Below, one piece after another: positions 46,701 to 58,244 of a DNA stretch of 64,000 nucleotides; within the stretch, counting starts at the first letter, position 1; each line of letters starts with the position of its first letter. The translations under genes and the position numbers were made by a program. Location of the stretch: NCBI GenBank assembly GCA_028023455.1, contig JAQFVV010000049.1:7989647-8053646 (forward strand), given 5' to 3'. The DNA comes from Epiperipatus broadwayi. Taxonomy: Eukaryota; Onychophora; Udeonychophora; Euonychophora; Peripatidae. Under the pieces are notes generated by a model. That model worked only from the letters and a program-made list of their open reading frames with translations. It ran no database searches and was not told the origin of the DNA.

Positions 46701-47329
46701 AACCGAATGCAACGTGTAAACGTAACACGCAAATGCAAAAGTATGCATGCAGTTATTAACTCAAAAAACACTGCTATTTAGCTTGAATATTTGGTAGTGT
46801 CATACGATAGCTTTTTTTCTTTAGTATTGAAACAGTATGATTTATCTATCTTCCAGTTCCAGACTACTATATTCATAGTAGTATAATTTTCTCTAATTCA
46901 AATCCATCCAAGTCCATGTATATTTTAAATTAATATTAAAATATTGTATAAAAGTTCTGTTAACGAATATGTGTGTATATTCATATTGCACATTAATTAG
47001 CTAATAATATCTGTATGCGTATAACTATAATACGCAGTTCTAATTTAAAATAGTAATAAATTAAAGTAAGTTGTGTAGACATTATTGTGTGTGTAGAAGC
47101 ACACCTATGTATATATGCAAAGAAAACTGTAATGTGATAGATTTTGTGAACATTACAACTTTTCTAAATTATCTATTTTAAGTTATTATAAATTTAGTTT
47201 ATAAATTTGCTTGCATTTGCATATAAAATCCTAAATTCAGGTGTGATAGTGTTACACATATAAGAGAATGTTTATACTTTACAGAACTTAAATCTCTTTT
47301 TTAAAAAAGAGTTATTTCTTGGAAATCAT

Positions 47330-48075
47330 TCTGATTCACACCTGGAAACCAAGAGCTGAAATTAAAAAAAAAAAAAAATTAAAAATAAATGTAAGACAAA
47401 GGCAAAATCACTGGACCAGCACTATTTATCAATTACTCAGCTGCAATTATTTCCATCTCTCTCCAACTGTCCACTTGGTAAACTCACTGGAAATCCTCTG
47501 GAAAAATAAACTCTTCACATCTAGCTGTTATCCAGACGCTTTCCTCTGGCCCCAGTTTCCCAAACTCTTTGGGCCTGTTCAGCTGCTGCCCATGAACACA
47601 TTTTCACTACAGAGCACTGCACACACTGAAGCTACTGTCACTGCCATCTCTCTGAAAAATCAACTGAAAAATAAACCACACACTTTGTTGCTTACTCTAT
47701 TTATAGATTTTTATCATACAATGGAATTCACCTTAGCTTTTAATTACTCACACAATTAATTACTTATTTCCATATACGATAATGTTTTGTCTATACAATC
47801 AATTGGTCATCTAGGAATTTGTTTCCATATAAGGTAATTTATAAAGTCTATTCCATTAATTAACTAGTCTCTTATCAAGAAATATTTGTAATCAACAAAT
47901 ATTTCTTGGAATTTATTGATTGCAATGTTCTTATCACAATTAATGTAAATTTAATCATTAATTAAACCTAATGCTTATCCGTAAGCAATCTAAAATATAT
48001 TTCTACTTTTTCTGGAATGCACAAACTTATACTAATGTCAATGTAAATATTTTTACAAAACATCACAAAGCTGAA
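47330..48075 (-). mobile_element. Gypsy family 1 LTR and leader, minus strand
   Basis: Antisense to 24470-25900. The block 47470-47660 aligns with the reverse complement of the leader at about 25600-25860 (for example CAGCTGCTGC and CCAAACTCTTTGG-like phrases), and 48000-48060 aligns with the LTR start (TTTCTGGAATGC, ATGTAAATATTTTTACAAA). The 146-codon plus-strand frame at 47319-47759 is the antisense of this leader and not a gene. Confidence 0.7.
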
Positions 48076-48700
48076 TAACTAATTTTGCTATTCTATTTGA
48101 CATACCATCAATCTCCATAATCCCATTCTATTTGTGCTTCCAATACTTGTCTTTATAATAGAATTCACACTTACTTTTCAAATTAATTGCCTCTTCACCT
48201 TTTTCTAACTTAACAAGTCTGACAATATCCTATTTAATATAAAATAGTTTTTCAATTTATGAAATTTTCTTTCATGTGAAAAAGATAGCTAAATAAGGGA
48301 GCATTATTAAAAAGCAGCCTAGATTCTTAACGTAAGTATTTTTAATAATGTCTGCTTTAGCTAATGATTTTTTCAGCTTCTAAGATATGAGAGCTATAAT
48401 TTATTTTTGATTTTCATAATTATAAAAGTAAAAGATATTTTTCACATATTCACTTTGCCTTAAAAAAAAAATAATTATTTTCCAACTAAGAAATATTTGC
48501 CATCTGAGAAGACAGATCATGGTGTTTTTTCTTCTAAACTCAATGTTTGAGCTAATAAATTCATCATGTTGGCTAATGCATATTGGTAAGCAGTTTATGC
48601 AAAATAATCATGTAGTAATAACAATTGCAAAGATGAAAATATATGAAGTGAACATTAAGGACTCATCATGGAATCAAAGATCTCCTTTCACTTAACAGCC

Positions 48701-49952
48701 TTTGATTAAATATATATAATAACCAATTAGCTTGCATTGTATATATGAATTGAATTAAAATGTTGTTAAATCTTTAATATGCCAACTATTACATTTTTTA
48801 TATTATTTTATACAATACAACATTATGAAGACATGACCATCTTGAAGATTACAAGCTGCAGATAAAAGTGTTTTTGGTCCAAAGCAATTATGCGGAGTTT
48901 AATCATTTTTTTATAAAATGGTAATACAGTATACAGAATAGAAAAAGAAAATACAATATATAGCACATTAAACATTTAATATAATATTCAATTTATTTAA
49001 TTATAGATGTATGCACACACAAATAAAATAAAATTACATACTTAAGCAGCTATTTTTTTATATTTCAATTAGAGGATTGGTTTTCATTAGAAAATATAGC
49101 CAAATAAAATTATTTGAAAATTATAAGTTATTTATAAATATGATAAAGCAGTTAGTTTTTATAGAGTAATAAGAATAATTAAAAAAAAATTGTTAATCTA
49201 TATAACACTTTATTAGATTTGGCACTAATTTTTAATCTTCAGATAATTTCCTTTAGTTGTATTTTCTGATGAAAATCAATCCTTTAACAGAAATATTATA
49301 GCTGTGTAGATAATTTTATTTGGTTTTTGTTTATATATATTTCCTTTAATTGGTTTAATATTTTTTCTTGTGCTTATATATAATCATGCACACAATAAAT
49401 AATATCAAGTGCTGAATATAGCTTCCGAAAAGATCTACCAATGAATAACAATGGAATAATCTTCATATATGAAAATTAACTGTAAAGATTAACCTAACTA
49501 AGTTAATTTTCTACTAATTTGTAAAATAAAATTAAGATATTAATTTGTCAAAGACTAGGTAGGTACTTCTCTTTCTATTTCTTATGTTCATCATACTAAC
49601 TTAAATTATTTCCCCATAGGTAATAATAGAAGAGAATGTTGAAGTTAAACTATATGTTAGCAAGCTTTTAAATATAGGATAAAATGGAGAAGAAAAAGTG
49701 TGGATAAAAAAAATATAATATAAAAGTTATAAAATTAAAACATCTAATAAGATATAAATAGATTGGAAAGCAGATTTAGATGTCAGAGGTTGTCAAATAT
49801 TGTAAACTTAATAGACAATGCATAAATCTTTACCAAGGTAACCAATCATTTTAAATAATTTTTATCATGTAATTACAAAGGAAACTATTGAAATAAATAT
49901 CACTACAAAAGTAAGTAAGTAGAATACTATTAAGGAGGAAGTTTATAAATTA
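48701..49952. other. Gene-free AT-rich intron sequence
   Basis: No gene or repeat family recognised. Confidence 0.6.
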
Positions 49953-50060
49953 AACCAATAAACATCACATGATCATCATTTCTTATGCTTGCTTATAAAA
50001 CTGTTATTAAAACAGTTTACTGTGTGTGGCAATACATATAGTGTGTGTTTGCCTATTTTA
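49953..50060. mobile_element. Decayed MITE fragment
   Basis: AACATCACATGATCATCATT and TTATGCTTGCTTATAA match the arm segment at 37333-37370 next to a degraded terminal repeat (ACTGTGTGTGGCAATAC). Confidence 0.7.
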
Positions 50061-50431
50061 ATTTAAGTTTATAAATTGCTAGAACATATAATGAAGGATA
50101 CAAACAAAAATGGAGAAATGGTAAATATTATAAAATGGAAAATTACTCAATGTAGTTATTTATAATATTTGTTGTGTTTTTTTTAATTTTCTAAATGTTG
50201 AGAATTCATTTTCAAATATTTATTAACTTTTTATATTTAAAACTAAGATTTTAACAAATACATTAAATCTATGCCAAAAGTGATAATCTTTTCTGAGTGA
50301 TTTTATCAGTAAATGCAGTAAAGATGAATTTTCCTAAAAATCCTAATGCTAAATAAAAAACTTAGTTCAATGTTAACATAATTTTGTAAAAATATATATA
50401 TATTATTTTTTAATTTAGTATTTGCACTTAC

Positions 50432-50494
50432 AACATAATTTAAAGAGTCCAAATTTGCTGTTGAAATTACTTCAAAATCCATTTTCTCACCAAC
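50432..50494 (-). CDS. A2M/TEP/CD109-like gene, exon 2 of those seen (MG5)
   Basis: A 63-bp, 21-codon exon encoding VGEKMDFEVISTANLDSLNYV. Acceptor TTTCTTTTAAAAG, donor GTAAGT. The sequence is the 'vG....f.V.s...l..l.Y.V' strand pair of MG5, sitting between ..TDHPK of exon 1 and ILSHGTIV of exon 3. It is too short for ordinary open-frame scans and was found by following the protein family. Phase 0 on both sides, so skipping it would keep the frame. Confidence 0.88.
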
Positions 50495-51290
50495 CTTTTA
50501 AAAGAAAGTTAAATCAAGATTATGATAAAATATTTTATAAATATATATTGAAGTGATACTGATATATGTTTCACATCCATAATTTAAAAAATTTTGAAGG
50601 CAGTTTAAAAATAAATGTTTTTAAACAATTTTAATTATATACATATAATTGATATACACAAATAAATGTATACAGTATAAATGTAGTCCAGTTATTTAAA
50701 TAGTTTATAAATCTATTGTATTCTTTATTAACCTTAAAGCTGTAATAATAATTGTTTTTGATTGTTAGTCTATGCAGTGAGTTTATATCTTTTCAGAATT
50801 ATTTAATGTGTTAATAAGCATTTAAACTGTATTATAATGCATAATATATCTGTGCATAAACTTAATTATCACATGAATAAACTTAATTATAGAAGCAATC
50901 ATTCATTAAATATATTAACTTGTTTATAAATTGACTAGGCAGTCCAATTTATGTTATCATGTGTGTTTTCTTTTAGTATATACATAAATAAATTGTAATG
51001 TTTCATTATTTTTTAGCAACTTGTCATTATTTTCAATCAATAATTTAATTAGAATAGGAAAAGAGTCTCCTGTAACTATCTGATCTTAGTGGGCTGTAAA
51101 AGAAGAAATTATTGTTCTGTGATGCCTAAGTGATCTTTATGTGGGTTGTACACTTGGATAGTTACAATATGTATATAAAAGTAAGTAGTTACCCAAACAA
51201 TTTTAGAATTATTTTTAAATGCATTAAGTATAATTCATCATTTACTTTAACTATTATCTGCACAATGCAGGAAGAACATTTTCTGAGATT
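50495..51290. other. Gene-free AT-rich intron sequence
   Basis: Between exon 2 and the RTE copies. Nothing recognised. Confidence 0.6.
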
Positions 51291-52440
51291 AATCCTAAAT
51301 CTCTGATGTATAGCTTTTTTCCATATCACACCTGCAACTTCTTTATTCATCTACCCATCCCACACGTGGTCTTTTTTCTGGATCTATTGCAATTTTTTTA
51401 CGACTCAGTTTTCATCTAATATCATTTTTCTAAAGGAATATCTAGTCAAGCTCACACTTTTAGTAAAGTACGTAACCATATATATTGCTTATAACACTTC
51501 TTTCTTATACACTTTAATGCAACAAATTTTCTTAAAACCTTCTTTATTTTCCTTACAGTTTCGACTGTCCAGCAGTCTTCATCAGAGCTCTATCTTCTTC
51601 TCTGATTTAATTAACACCTATTTGTTCTTTCATTCATTTAGATTATTATCCCTCATTGTTAATTCCAATATACATCTTCATATTTTGTTGTGCTGCCTAA
51701 TGTACTGCACTTTTTTTAAATATCAAATCTAAAATAGACAAATAAAAACTGAAAAAAAAACCACATTAGTTAAAAGCCCTGCTTTGCAAGCATATGCCCT
51801 TTTGATACCCAAGTTTAATTTTATCATTAATTTCATCCATTATGATTTCATCTGTATTAATAATCTGATCAAAACATTTTGTAGTTAATAATTTCTATTT
51901 CATTGCTATTAACCTTTATTATTTTTAAATACCATTAAAATTGACTTCTTTTTTTACTTATTTTCTTCCTTTCATCATTTCCTGAAGTCAGTTGCATTCT
52001 TTATAAAAACAATATATTATCTTCAAAATCTAATGACTTAAATAATCTCCAATTTATTTTTACCCTCTTAGTTTTCCATTGTAATCAACAAAATATTTTC
52101 CATAAATTTTTTTTCTGAAGATATAAAATTATTTTGTTATATATTTATATTAATGTTAATCTTCTTAATATTATTATCTAGTATAATTTTTGTTGATCAA
52201 TATATATATAAGTATTCTTCAAAACATAGTAATTTCCTCTGTTTGTGCATTAATTTATCAAAGCTTTAATTATTGTAGAAATGATTATACAGTCAAATGC
52301 AATTTCATAATCAATAAATTCCAATAAAATTGTGATTCACAATCATTGTTTCTATTTATAACTTCTCTTAATACTTGGATGTGATCTAGTGTATTCACTT
52401 CTAAATTCAATTAGTTGTTCTATTTATTTTGAGTTAATAA
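51291..52440 (-). mobile_element. RTE-like LINE remnant, minus strand, copy 4
   Basis: T-rich on the plus strand. The carboxy-terminal region is at about 51340-51480 and the palm at about 52260-52335, where the reverse complement reads approximately FIDYEIAFD, equivalent to the FVDYEKAFDS block of the copy at 54640. It ends where the plus-strand copy's leader begins, so the two copies form an inverted pair. Confidence 0.65.
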
Positions 52441-52738
52441 CTTTTTGTAGATGAGATTTAATGCTTTTAATAAAGTTCTTACACAGAACTTATAAAAGAC
52501 TGATCTCATTTTGAAAGTCCTCCAAGAGGAGACCCTTTGATTCCACTTGGAAACCGAGCAGGGCAAATTCCTAATGTCCAATCCATACGTTCTTGTCATT
52601 GCAGCTGTTATTACTATGTGATTATTCCTATAGTATACGAACATGGAAAGGCTGCTCACCAACATGCATTAGTCAGCGTGGTGAGTTTATTGGCTTTTTA
52701 CCTCCGAGTTTAAGAATATTTTTTCAATATATACACTC

Positions 52739-53440
52739 ATGACAGACAAAAATAAATCATGGCCCTTATTCCCAGGAGGCTGTAGAGTTACCAACCAAGG
52801 CAGCGGTTGGTGGGCGAAGGCGGAGGGTGCTAAGAATCCCCTGATTGCAGACTCAGGCTGCCATTTGATGACGACTTTTTATTTAGGTACTTACAACTGC
52901 AAATCACTTTCAAGTGAAGGAAGATTGCAAGAGTTAGAAGAACTATCTTATATTAAATGGGACATTATTGGACTTTGTGAAGTTAGAAGAAAAGGTGAAG
53001 AAACAATTGATTTAAAAAGTGGACATGTACTCTACTATAAAGGCACAAATATTGGAAATACAAGTGGAGTAGAATTCATTATAAATAAAAAATGGAAGAA
53101 TAACATTGTGGAGATGGATGGTGTATCGGACAGGGTGGCAAGATTAGTTTTACAACTTAATAGCAGATACCAAATGCAGATAATTCAGGTTTATGCCCCA
53201 ACAAGTTCTCATAGTGATGAAGTAGTAGAAGATTTTTATATGGATGTACAAAAGGCTTTTGATCAGAGTAAACAACATTTTAAAATTGTTATGGGAAATT
53301 TTAATGCTAGAATTGGTAAACAAATGAAAGACGAAAATGCTGTAGGTAATTTTGGTTATGGTAATAGAAATGAGAGAGGACATAGACTTGTGGAGTTTGC
53401 AGAAAAAGAAAAACTTTATATTATGAATTCTTTTTTTTGA
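52739..53440 (+). pseudogene. RTE endonuclease domain (5' part of the ORF)
   Basis: A 233-codon frame starting MTDKNKSWPLFPGG. It contains the apurinic-type endonuclease motifs LGTYNCKSL (RTE 'GTWNVRTL'), DIIGLCEVRRKGEE with the catalytic glutamate, YAPTSSHSDE, and MGNFNARIG where the usual G-D-(F/W)-N has become G-N-F-N, so a catalytic aspartate is lost. It ends at a frameshift in a T/A run near 53435. The following NRKYIF and GSDHRLVR phrases (about 53518-53590), including the terminal SDH, continue in other frames. Confidence 0.9.
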
Positions 53441-53750
53441 AAAAAAAAGATTAAAAGGAAATAGACATGGAAGCATCCAAATGAAGGTACAGCAGAATTG
53501 GATTATATTTTGACTAACAGAAAATACATATTTCAAGATTGTAATGTTATTAACAAATTTAACACAGGAAGTGATCATCGATTAGTAAGATGTAAGATAC
53601 ATATTAATGCAAAACTAGAGACACAAAAATTATTAAAAAAAAACAATATTTACAGTTGATATTCCTAATCTTCAGAAACATTCTAATGAATTTAAATTAG
53701 AACTTATAAATGGGTTTCAAGTATTAGTAGATTTTGAACATGATTCAGAT

Positions 53751-54349
53751 TTGAATGATATTAATAGGAAAATAAGTGATACACTTTTAAAAACTGCAAC
53801 AAAGATAGCTGGTAGAAAAAAGCAGCAATTGATCAATAAAATTTCTACTGAGACTAGAGAATTTATGAAGAAAAGAAGGAATATGAAGATATACAAAAAT
53901 GATGCATTAAAAAAGATTGAATATCTTGAATTTTGTAAAATGGTGCGGAAAAGAATTGAAAATGATATAAGAAAGTATAACTGTGAATTAGCAAGGAAAG
54001 CTATAGAAGAGAATAAAAGTCTAAAGAGTGTAAAACAACATTTTGGTATTGGTAGGAAATTTATATCTGCAATAAAAAAAAAAAGATGGCATTATTAACT
54101 AAAAAAAGAGATGACATCATGAAATGTGTAGAAGACTTCTATCAAGAATTATATAGTAATAAAGAACAAGTACCTCCTATACCTATTATATCTTCTGAAT
54201 TGCCCAGAATTTTGAATGAGGAAGTGAGACATGCAATTAAATTTATGAAGAAAGGGAAAGCTCCAGGTAATGATGGAATTATAATTGATATATTAAAAGA
54301 AGCAGGTGAAGAAATAGAATTTTTTTTAGCAAAGTTATATTCCAAATGA
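53751..54349 (+). pseudogene. RTE linker and start of reverse transcriptase
   Basis: Two overlapping frames (53751-54098 and 54086-54349) joined at an A run around 54076. The first is a lysine-rich linker (KISTETREFMKKRRNMKIYK). The second holds AIKFMKKGKAPGNDGIIIDI, the family-wide 'gKApGpDgi..e.lk' entry to the reverse transcriptase. Confidence 0.88.
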
Positions 54350-54419
54350 CTAAATGATAAAGATGTATCAGATGATTGGAAGAATGCACTATTAATATTA
54401 ATATTTTAAAAAGGTGATA

Positions 54420-55222
54420 AAGAAGATATTAGAAATTACAGATTTATCAGTCTTTTATCAGTTTTATACAAAATTTTTACTAAGATAATTACAACTCGTC
54501 TACAGAGAACACTGAACTTCCACCAACCAAGAGAACAAGCTGGATTTAAAAGTGGTTTTAGTACAGTAGATCATATCCAGGTATTGAGAGAAGTTGTAGA
54601 AAGGACAAATGAATATGAGTTGCCATTATGCTTAGGATTTGTAGATTATGAAAAGGCATTTGATTCTATAAACATTTCTTCAGTGATTAAAGCATTGGAT
54701 CATCAAGGTATAAATCCAGGATATTGCCATATTTTAAAGAATATTTATAAAAATGCAACAGCAAAAATTAGATTACATAATGATAGTAGGAAAGTCAACA
54801 TTAAGAAGGGTGTAAGACAGGATGACTCCATATCTCCAAAACGTTTTACAGCAGTGATGCAAGAAGTATTTTGTGGATTAAAATGGGAAACTAAAGGAGT
54901 GAAAATAAATGGAGATTATTTAAGTCATTTAGATTTTGCAGATGATGTAGTTGTTTTTGCAAATAATGCTTTAGAGTTACAGGAAATGTTGCAGGAGTTA
55001 TCAGATGAAAGTAGGAAAGAAGGCTTAAAGATAAATGTTAAAAATACTAAAGTAATGTTTAATAGATTTTCTCAAAATATGAAAATAAAGATTGATTATG
55101 ATGAATTAGAAGAAGTTAACAGTTACAAATACCTTGGTCAGATTATTAATACAGATGGAAATATAATGGATGAAATCATAGAATTAAACTTGGTTGGAGT
55201 GCTTTTGGTCGAAATAACTTGA
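54420..55222 (+). pseudogene. RTE reverse transcriptase catalytic region
   Basis: RNYRFISLLSVLYKIF precedes the frame 54584-55222, which carries LGFVDYEKAFDSI (first catalytic aspartate), KKGVRQDDSISPKRF (consensus RQGD.iSP) and SHLDFADDVVVFA (aspartate pair intact), then the KINVKNTKVMFN and YKYLGQIINTDG blocks that follow the polymerase. A stop occurs at 55222 after a shift. It is broken upstream at about 54350-54410. Confidence 0.9.
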
Positions 55223-55287
55223 TACTAAAAGGAAATATGCCTATGTGTTTTCCCAGTTCTTACTTATGGATCTGAGACTTGGACACT

Positions 55288-55322
55288 GAAACATTAAGAT
55301 TCGTATTCGAATCTTAAGTTTC
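55288..55322. repeat. Hairpin at the left end of the unclassified element
   Basis: GAAACATTAAGATTCG, a four-base loop TATT, then CGAATCTTAAGTTTC: a stem of 15-16 pairs with one bulge, starting one base inside the element. Confidence 0.9.
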
Positions 55323-56509
55323 ACCTTTTTCTGTCGTCTCTCACTGACCGGTCTATTCCGCCCAAATTTAAACTTTTTGGTATCGAATTGTGTGTGTAGC
55401 AATATTAAAAATGAATAAATATATGTAGAATTCAGCATAAACACGCACACATTTTGATCTCAAATTAAAGGCAATAAATAGGGATAAAATAATATAATTT
55501 AGATTTCTTTTAGTTATATAACTTTGTATAATTTTAATCATTTATTTTGGATTATAAAGTTCGTATTTATTGCTTTGTTTAAATTTCGTTTAATAATAAT
55601 TCTAAAAAAATCTGATGTAATATTTAATTAAAAGATAAAATAATCTTATGTTTCCTTTTTGTCTTTGAAATTTAAAAGCATCGGTCAGTGATAGATAATA
55701 GATTAATTAAAGAAAAATTCCCCAAAATGTAATTAGTAAATGTAAAATGTAAACAATAGAACGGCAGCTTTCTTTAATTAAAAACCAACAAAATGCATTG
55801 ATTATCCTCAGGGCAGATTAAGTAGAACCTAAAAATACCTTAACAAAAATGTGAGAGATCAAGATAAGAAAAGAGGCCATCTTAGACTTGCTGGAGACAT
55901 TCACTTAAACTTTAGCTTTGCTCTCGATCACTGAGAGTCTCCAAAATATAAAAATAATTTGTTCCTGCCAAGGTATGACTGAGTAAAGCACCTAGATTAT
56001 TCTCCATCGGGAGATGGCCTATCGGATGTCAAACTTTCCATTGCCCGTCATAAATTCACCATGAAGATCTGCTGCCTGAAATAAATGAGAAAGCTGCTGC
56101 TGCTGTGAAAGTAAATGAAATATCTAAATACAAGAAAGAATTGCCACTCGTGAACTTTTTGCTGCTAAACTAATGGAATCAGAAAACTTCTTATAAAACA
56201 GGTACCTGTCTGTGTTCAAACTCTAGAGTACTCTAATAATATGCTATAGCTCTTCTTCATACTACTTATCTAAATTATAAAATGTAAAAACTACCATATG
56301 TATAACTAAAACTGAATAATTAACTTAATGTGTAAATTTCTCTACTAATCTAGCTTACCTCATTCTATCTTGGGTGCGTATTTCTAAAATCTACATTTTA
56401 TCTATATTTATTATTTAATTATTGCATGCTCACAATTGTCTCTATTTTCCAAGTTTAAATCTATGATCGTTTGAAACAGTGAATGCGTGTCACATTTTCA
56501 TTAATATGT

Positions 56510-56555
56510 ACTTCGTCGGGCCGAGGCAGAGACCAGCCTGACATTCTTATAAACC
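56510..56555 (+). repeat. 46-bp direct repeat, copy 1
   Basis: ACTTCGTCGGGCCGAGGCAG and onward, identical at all but one position to 57013-57058. Each copy is preceded at variable distance by a GTGTCAC / GTGACAC motif. Confidence 0.9.
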
Positions 56556-56846
56556 ATAACTAACTTAACTTTCGTATAAATCGACACACATTCAGTGCAT
56601 CACTTATTGTAATGCAGGGTCTACTACTTCGCCAATGGCTGATGTATTAGTTATAATAATTCCCAATTTATATAGGTTTTGTATTTATTAAATCATCATG
56701 AATAATTCCAGAAAATTACATTTCTTTGAGAGTCACCAACGTTCTTTAGTAACTGTTGATAATGTAGGGCCGAATTAGAAATCTATTTAAATCTTATCAT
56801 AATCGTTTATACTTATACATGTGTTACGCTTTAAAGACGTGATGAT

Positions 56847-57047
56847 CTATTCCGCCGTAAATATTCCGGATTCTTCAGGGTTGAAATTAACCCCAGTCGT
56901 CCTACACAAGCGGACATAATAAATGCTCCCGTAGGATTTGACAATGTCATGCAGCCAGCCGGCAAATTGCGACACGTACCGCTTGTCCCTGGTTATGCTT
57001 ATGTGACACCTTACTTCGTCGGGCCGAGGCAGAGACCAGCCCGACAT
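56847..57047 (-). CDS. Short unrecognised frame inside the unclassified element
   Basis: 66 codons ending just before 56847, with a compact aromatic- and glycine-containing C-terminal half (QFAGWLHDIVKSYGSIYYV). The region has the most balanced base composition of the element. I do not recognise the family; it may be the last exon or a remnant of a longer protein, or chance. No upstream coding continuation was found. Confidence 0.3.
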   Translation of the reverse strand: MSGWSLPRPDEVRCHISITRDKRYVSQFAGWLHDIVKSYGSIYYVRLCRTTGVNFNPEESGIFTAE

Positions 57048-57058
57048 TCTTATAAACC
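57013..57058 (+). repeat. 46-bp direct repeat, copy 2
   Basis: Second copy of the repeat at 56510-56555. About 500 bp of unique sequence lies between the copies, including the 66-codon minus-strand frame whose first codons fall in this repeat. Confidence 0.9.
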
Positions 57059-57388
57059 CATTCGCGGCATTGCAGTTTCAATATACTGCCATTCCATATC
57101 GCCTTTCTAAAGTGTACCACGTGTTCCTTTACTTAATTTTATTATTCTATATATCACTCCGCCTCTGCATTATCTTCATAATTCACTCTCAAATAAATGT
57201 TTGCCCTTAGTCATAAAATAAATATTTTAATTAAATAAATATATGTCCGCCGCTACTCTTAAATCTTACTATAGACTCTTGCATTGCAAAGGTATAAATT
57301 CCCCAAGGCATGCATTAGAAATACTTATTCGAGAATTTTAGGTAGCTAGATTAAGCCTTCAAATAAGTCTTCAAATAAGTGAATTCCC

Positions 57389-57600
57389 TTTGTAAACATT
57401 ATAGTATCGGAAATACCGCTACCGAGTCCTCAAGATAAAATAATGTCTAAACAAATAAATGTATTCCTTTTGTAAACATTACAGTATCGGAAATACCGCT
57501 ACTGAAGGCCTCAATGTAAAGTAATGTCTAAATAAATAAATGTATTCTTTAAAATATAATCATGTCGCAAATCCCGCTACTGAAGCTTTGAATCCATAAA
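57389..57600 (+). repeat. Three tandem units of about 80 bp in the unclassified element
   Basis: TTTGTAAACATTA(T/C)AGTATCGG recurs at 57389 and 57469 and in diverged form near 57547. Each unit continues with AATACCGCTAC and AATAAATGTATTC segments. Confidence 0.85.
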
Positions 57601-57993
57601 ATATTATTAGTAAATGATTGTTTTATTAAAATGTATTAATAAATAATTTTAAACTATACGTCTGCAGTTACATTTCATTTATTCGATACCCATTCTATAT
57701 AATATTTCCTCGATTATGTAAATATGAATGTTTAATTAATATTAGTTTGATTATTGGCTAACTCGAGAATAAAATCATGAATCTCTTGCATATCCCTGAC
57801 CACCGTGCCCAAGGAAATATTTACTAATGTCGCATCAGATGCGTTGTTTCGTGGATTGTATTGTGGAACCGATAAACTATGTTCAAACTCAGTACCACGG
57901 GTGGCTTCGCTACTCGATGGTGCTGCTGTTCTGTATGGTGGTCGAATTCTGCACTATGTTTACGAGTCACATGTTTTCTGACTGTTACAACAC

Positions 57994-58244
57994 TTAATAG
58001 AAGAGCAATACAGAGACTTCAAACCACTCAAAGAAGTATGGAGAGATGCATGTTGGGAGTAACAAGAAGAGATCGAAAACACAATGTATGGGTAAGAGAA
58101 CAAACAGGTGTTACTGATCTCCTTCAAAAAATTAAAAGACTGAAGTGGAGTTGGGCTGGACATATTGCTAGAAGAGATGATAATAGATGGACAATTGAAA
58201 TTTTAAACTGGATTCCAAGAGATTGTAAAAGACCCAGAAAGTGA
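57994..58244 (+). pseudogene. RTE carboxy-terminal region
   Basis: In the frame of 57879-58244 the codons after the insert encode NRRAIQRLQTTQRSMERCML, the block that follows LTYGSETWTL in RTE proteins, then IKRLKWSWAGHIARRDDNRW, a well-conserved RTE C-terminal signature. A stop follows at 58244, where related copies continue for about 40 more codons. The first part of the open frame (57879-57989) belongs to the insert. Confidence 0.9.

Larger units (their letters stand above)
39601..48700 (-). mobile_element. RTE-clade LINE, minus-strand copy opened by nested insertions
   Basis: Pieces of one RTE copy run from its 3' part near 39640 to its 5' leader near 48700. They are 39960-40210 (after the reverse transcriptase), 40320-40680 (palm; antisense to about 54470-54590), 40760-41174 and 45606-46470 (linker and endonuclease), and 48090-48700 (endonuclease start and leader, like 1410-2110). 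Between them sit MITEs (40212, 40687), a full-length Gypsy element (41175-45605), a mariner-like end (46482) and a Gypsy family 1 piece (47330-48075). The reading frame is destroyed throughout. Confidence 0.75.
55287..57989. mobile_element. Unclassified 2703-bp insertion element in the RTE copy
   Basis: It interrupts RTE sequence between GGACAC and TTAATAGAAG; copy 2 at about 12690-12715 shows the uninterrupted site. ACAC is duplicated (55283-55286 and 57990-57993). The element starts TGAAACA and ends TGTTACA, with about ten of the first 13 bases matching between inverted ends. It opens with a hairpin (55288-55322). Inside are a 46-bp direct repeat (56510-56555 and 57013-57058, one mismatch), three tandem units of about 80 bp (57389-57600) and a 66-codon minus-strand frame (56847-57047). 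No long direct LTRs, transposase or reverse transcriptase recognised. It is less AT-rich than its surroundings, especially 56840-57060 and 57780-57989. Confidence 0.75.

Noticed and set aside
47319-47759. 146-codon plus-strand open frame
   Set aside because: It is antisense to the Gypsy family 1 leader (homologous to 25600-25860 on the other strand); no family motif and no conservation of the frame in the sister copies.
53150-53578. 142-codon minus-strand open frame
   Set aside because: Antisense of the RTE endonuclease domain; plus-strand motifs are clear.
55241-55450. 69-codon minus-strand frame at the left edge of the insert
   Set aside because: It crosses the junction between RTE sequence and the inserted element, so it cannot be an ancestral gene.
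57879-57989. Upstream part of the frame that continues into the RTE C-terminus
   Set aside because: This part is inside the inserted element; its in-frame fusion to RTE sequence is accidental.
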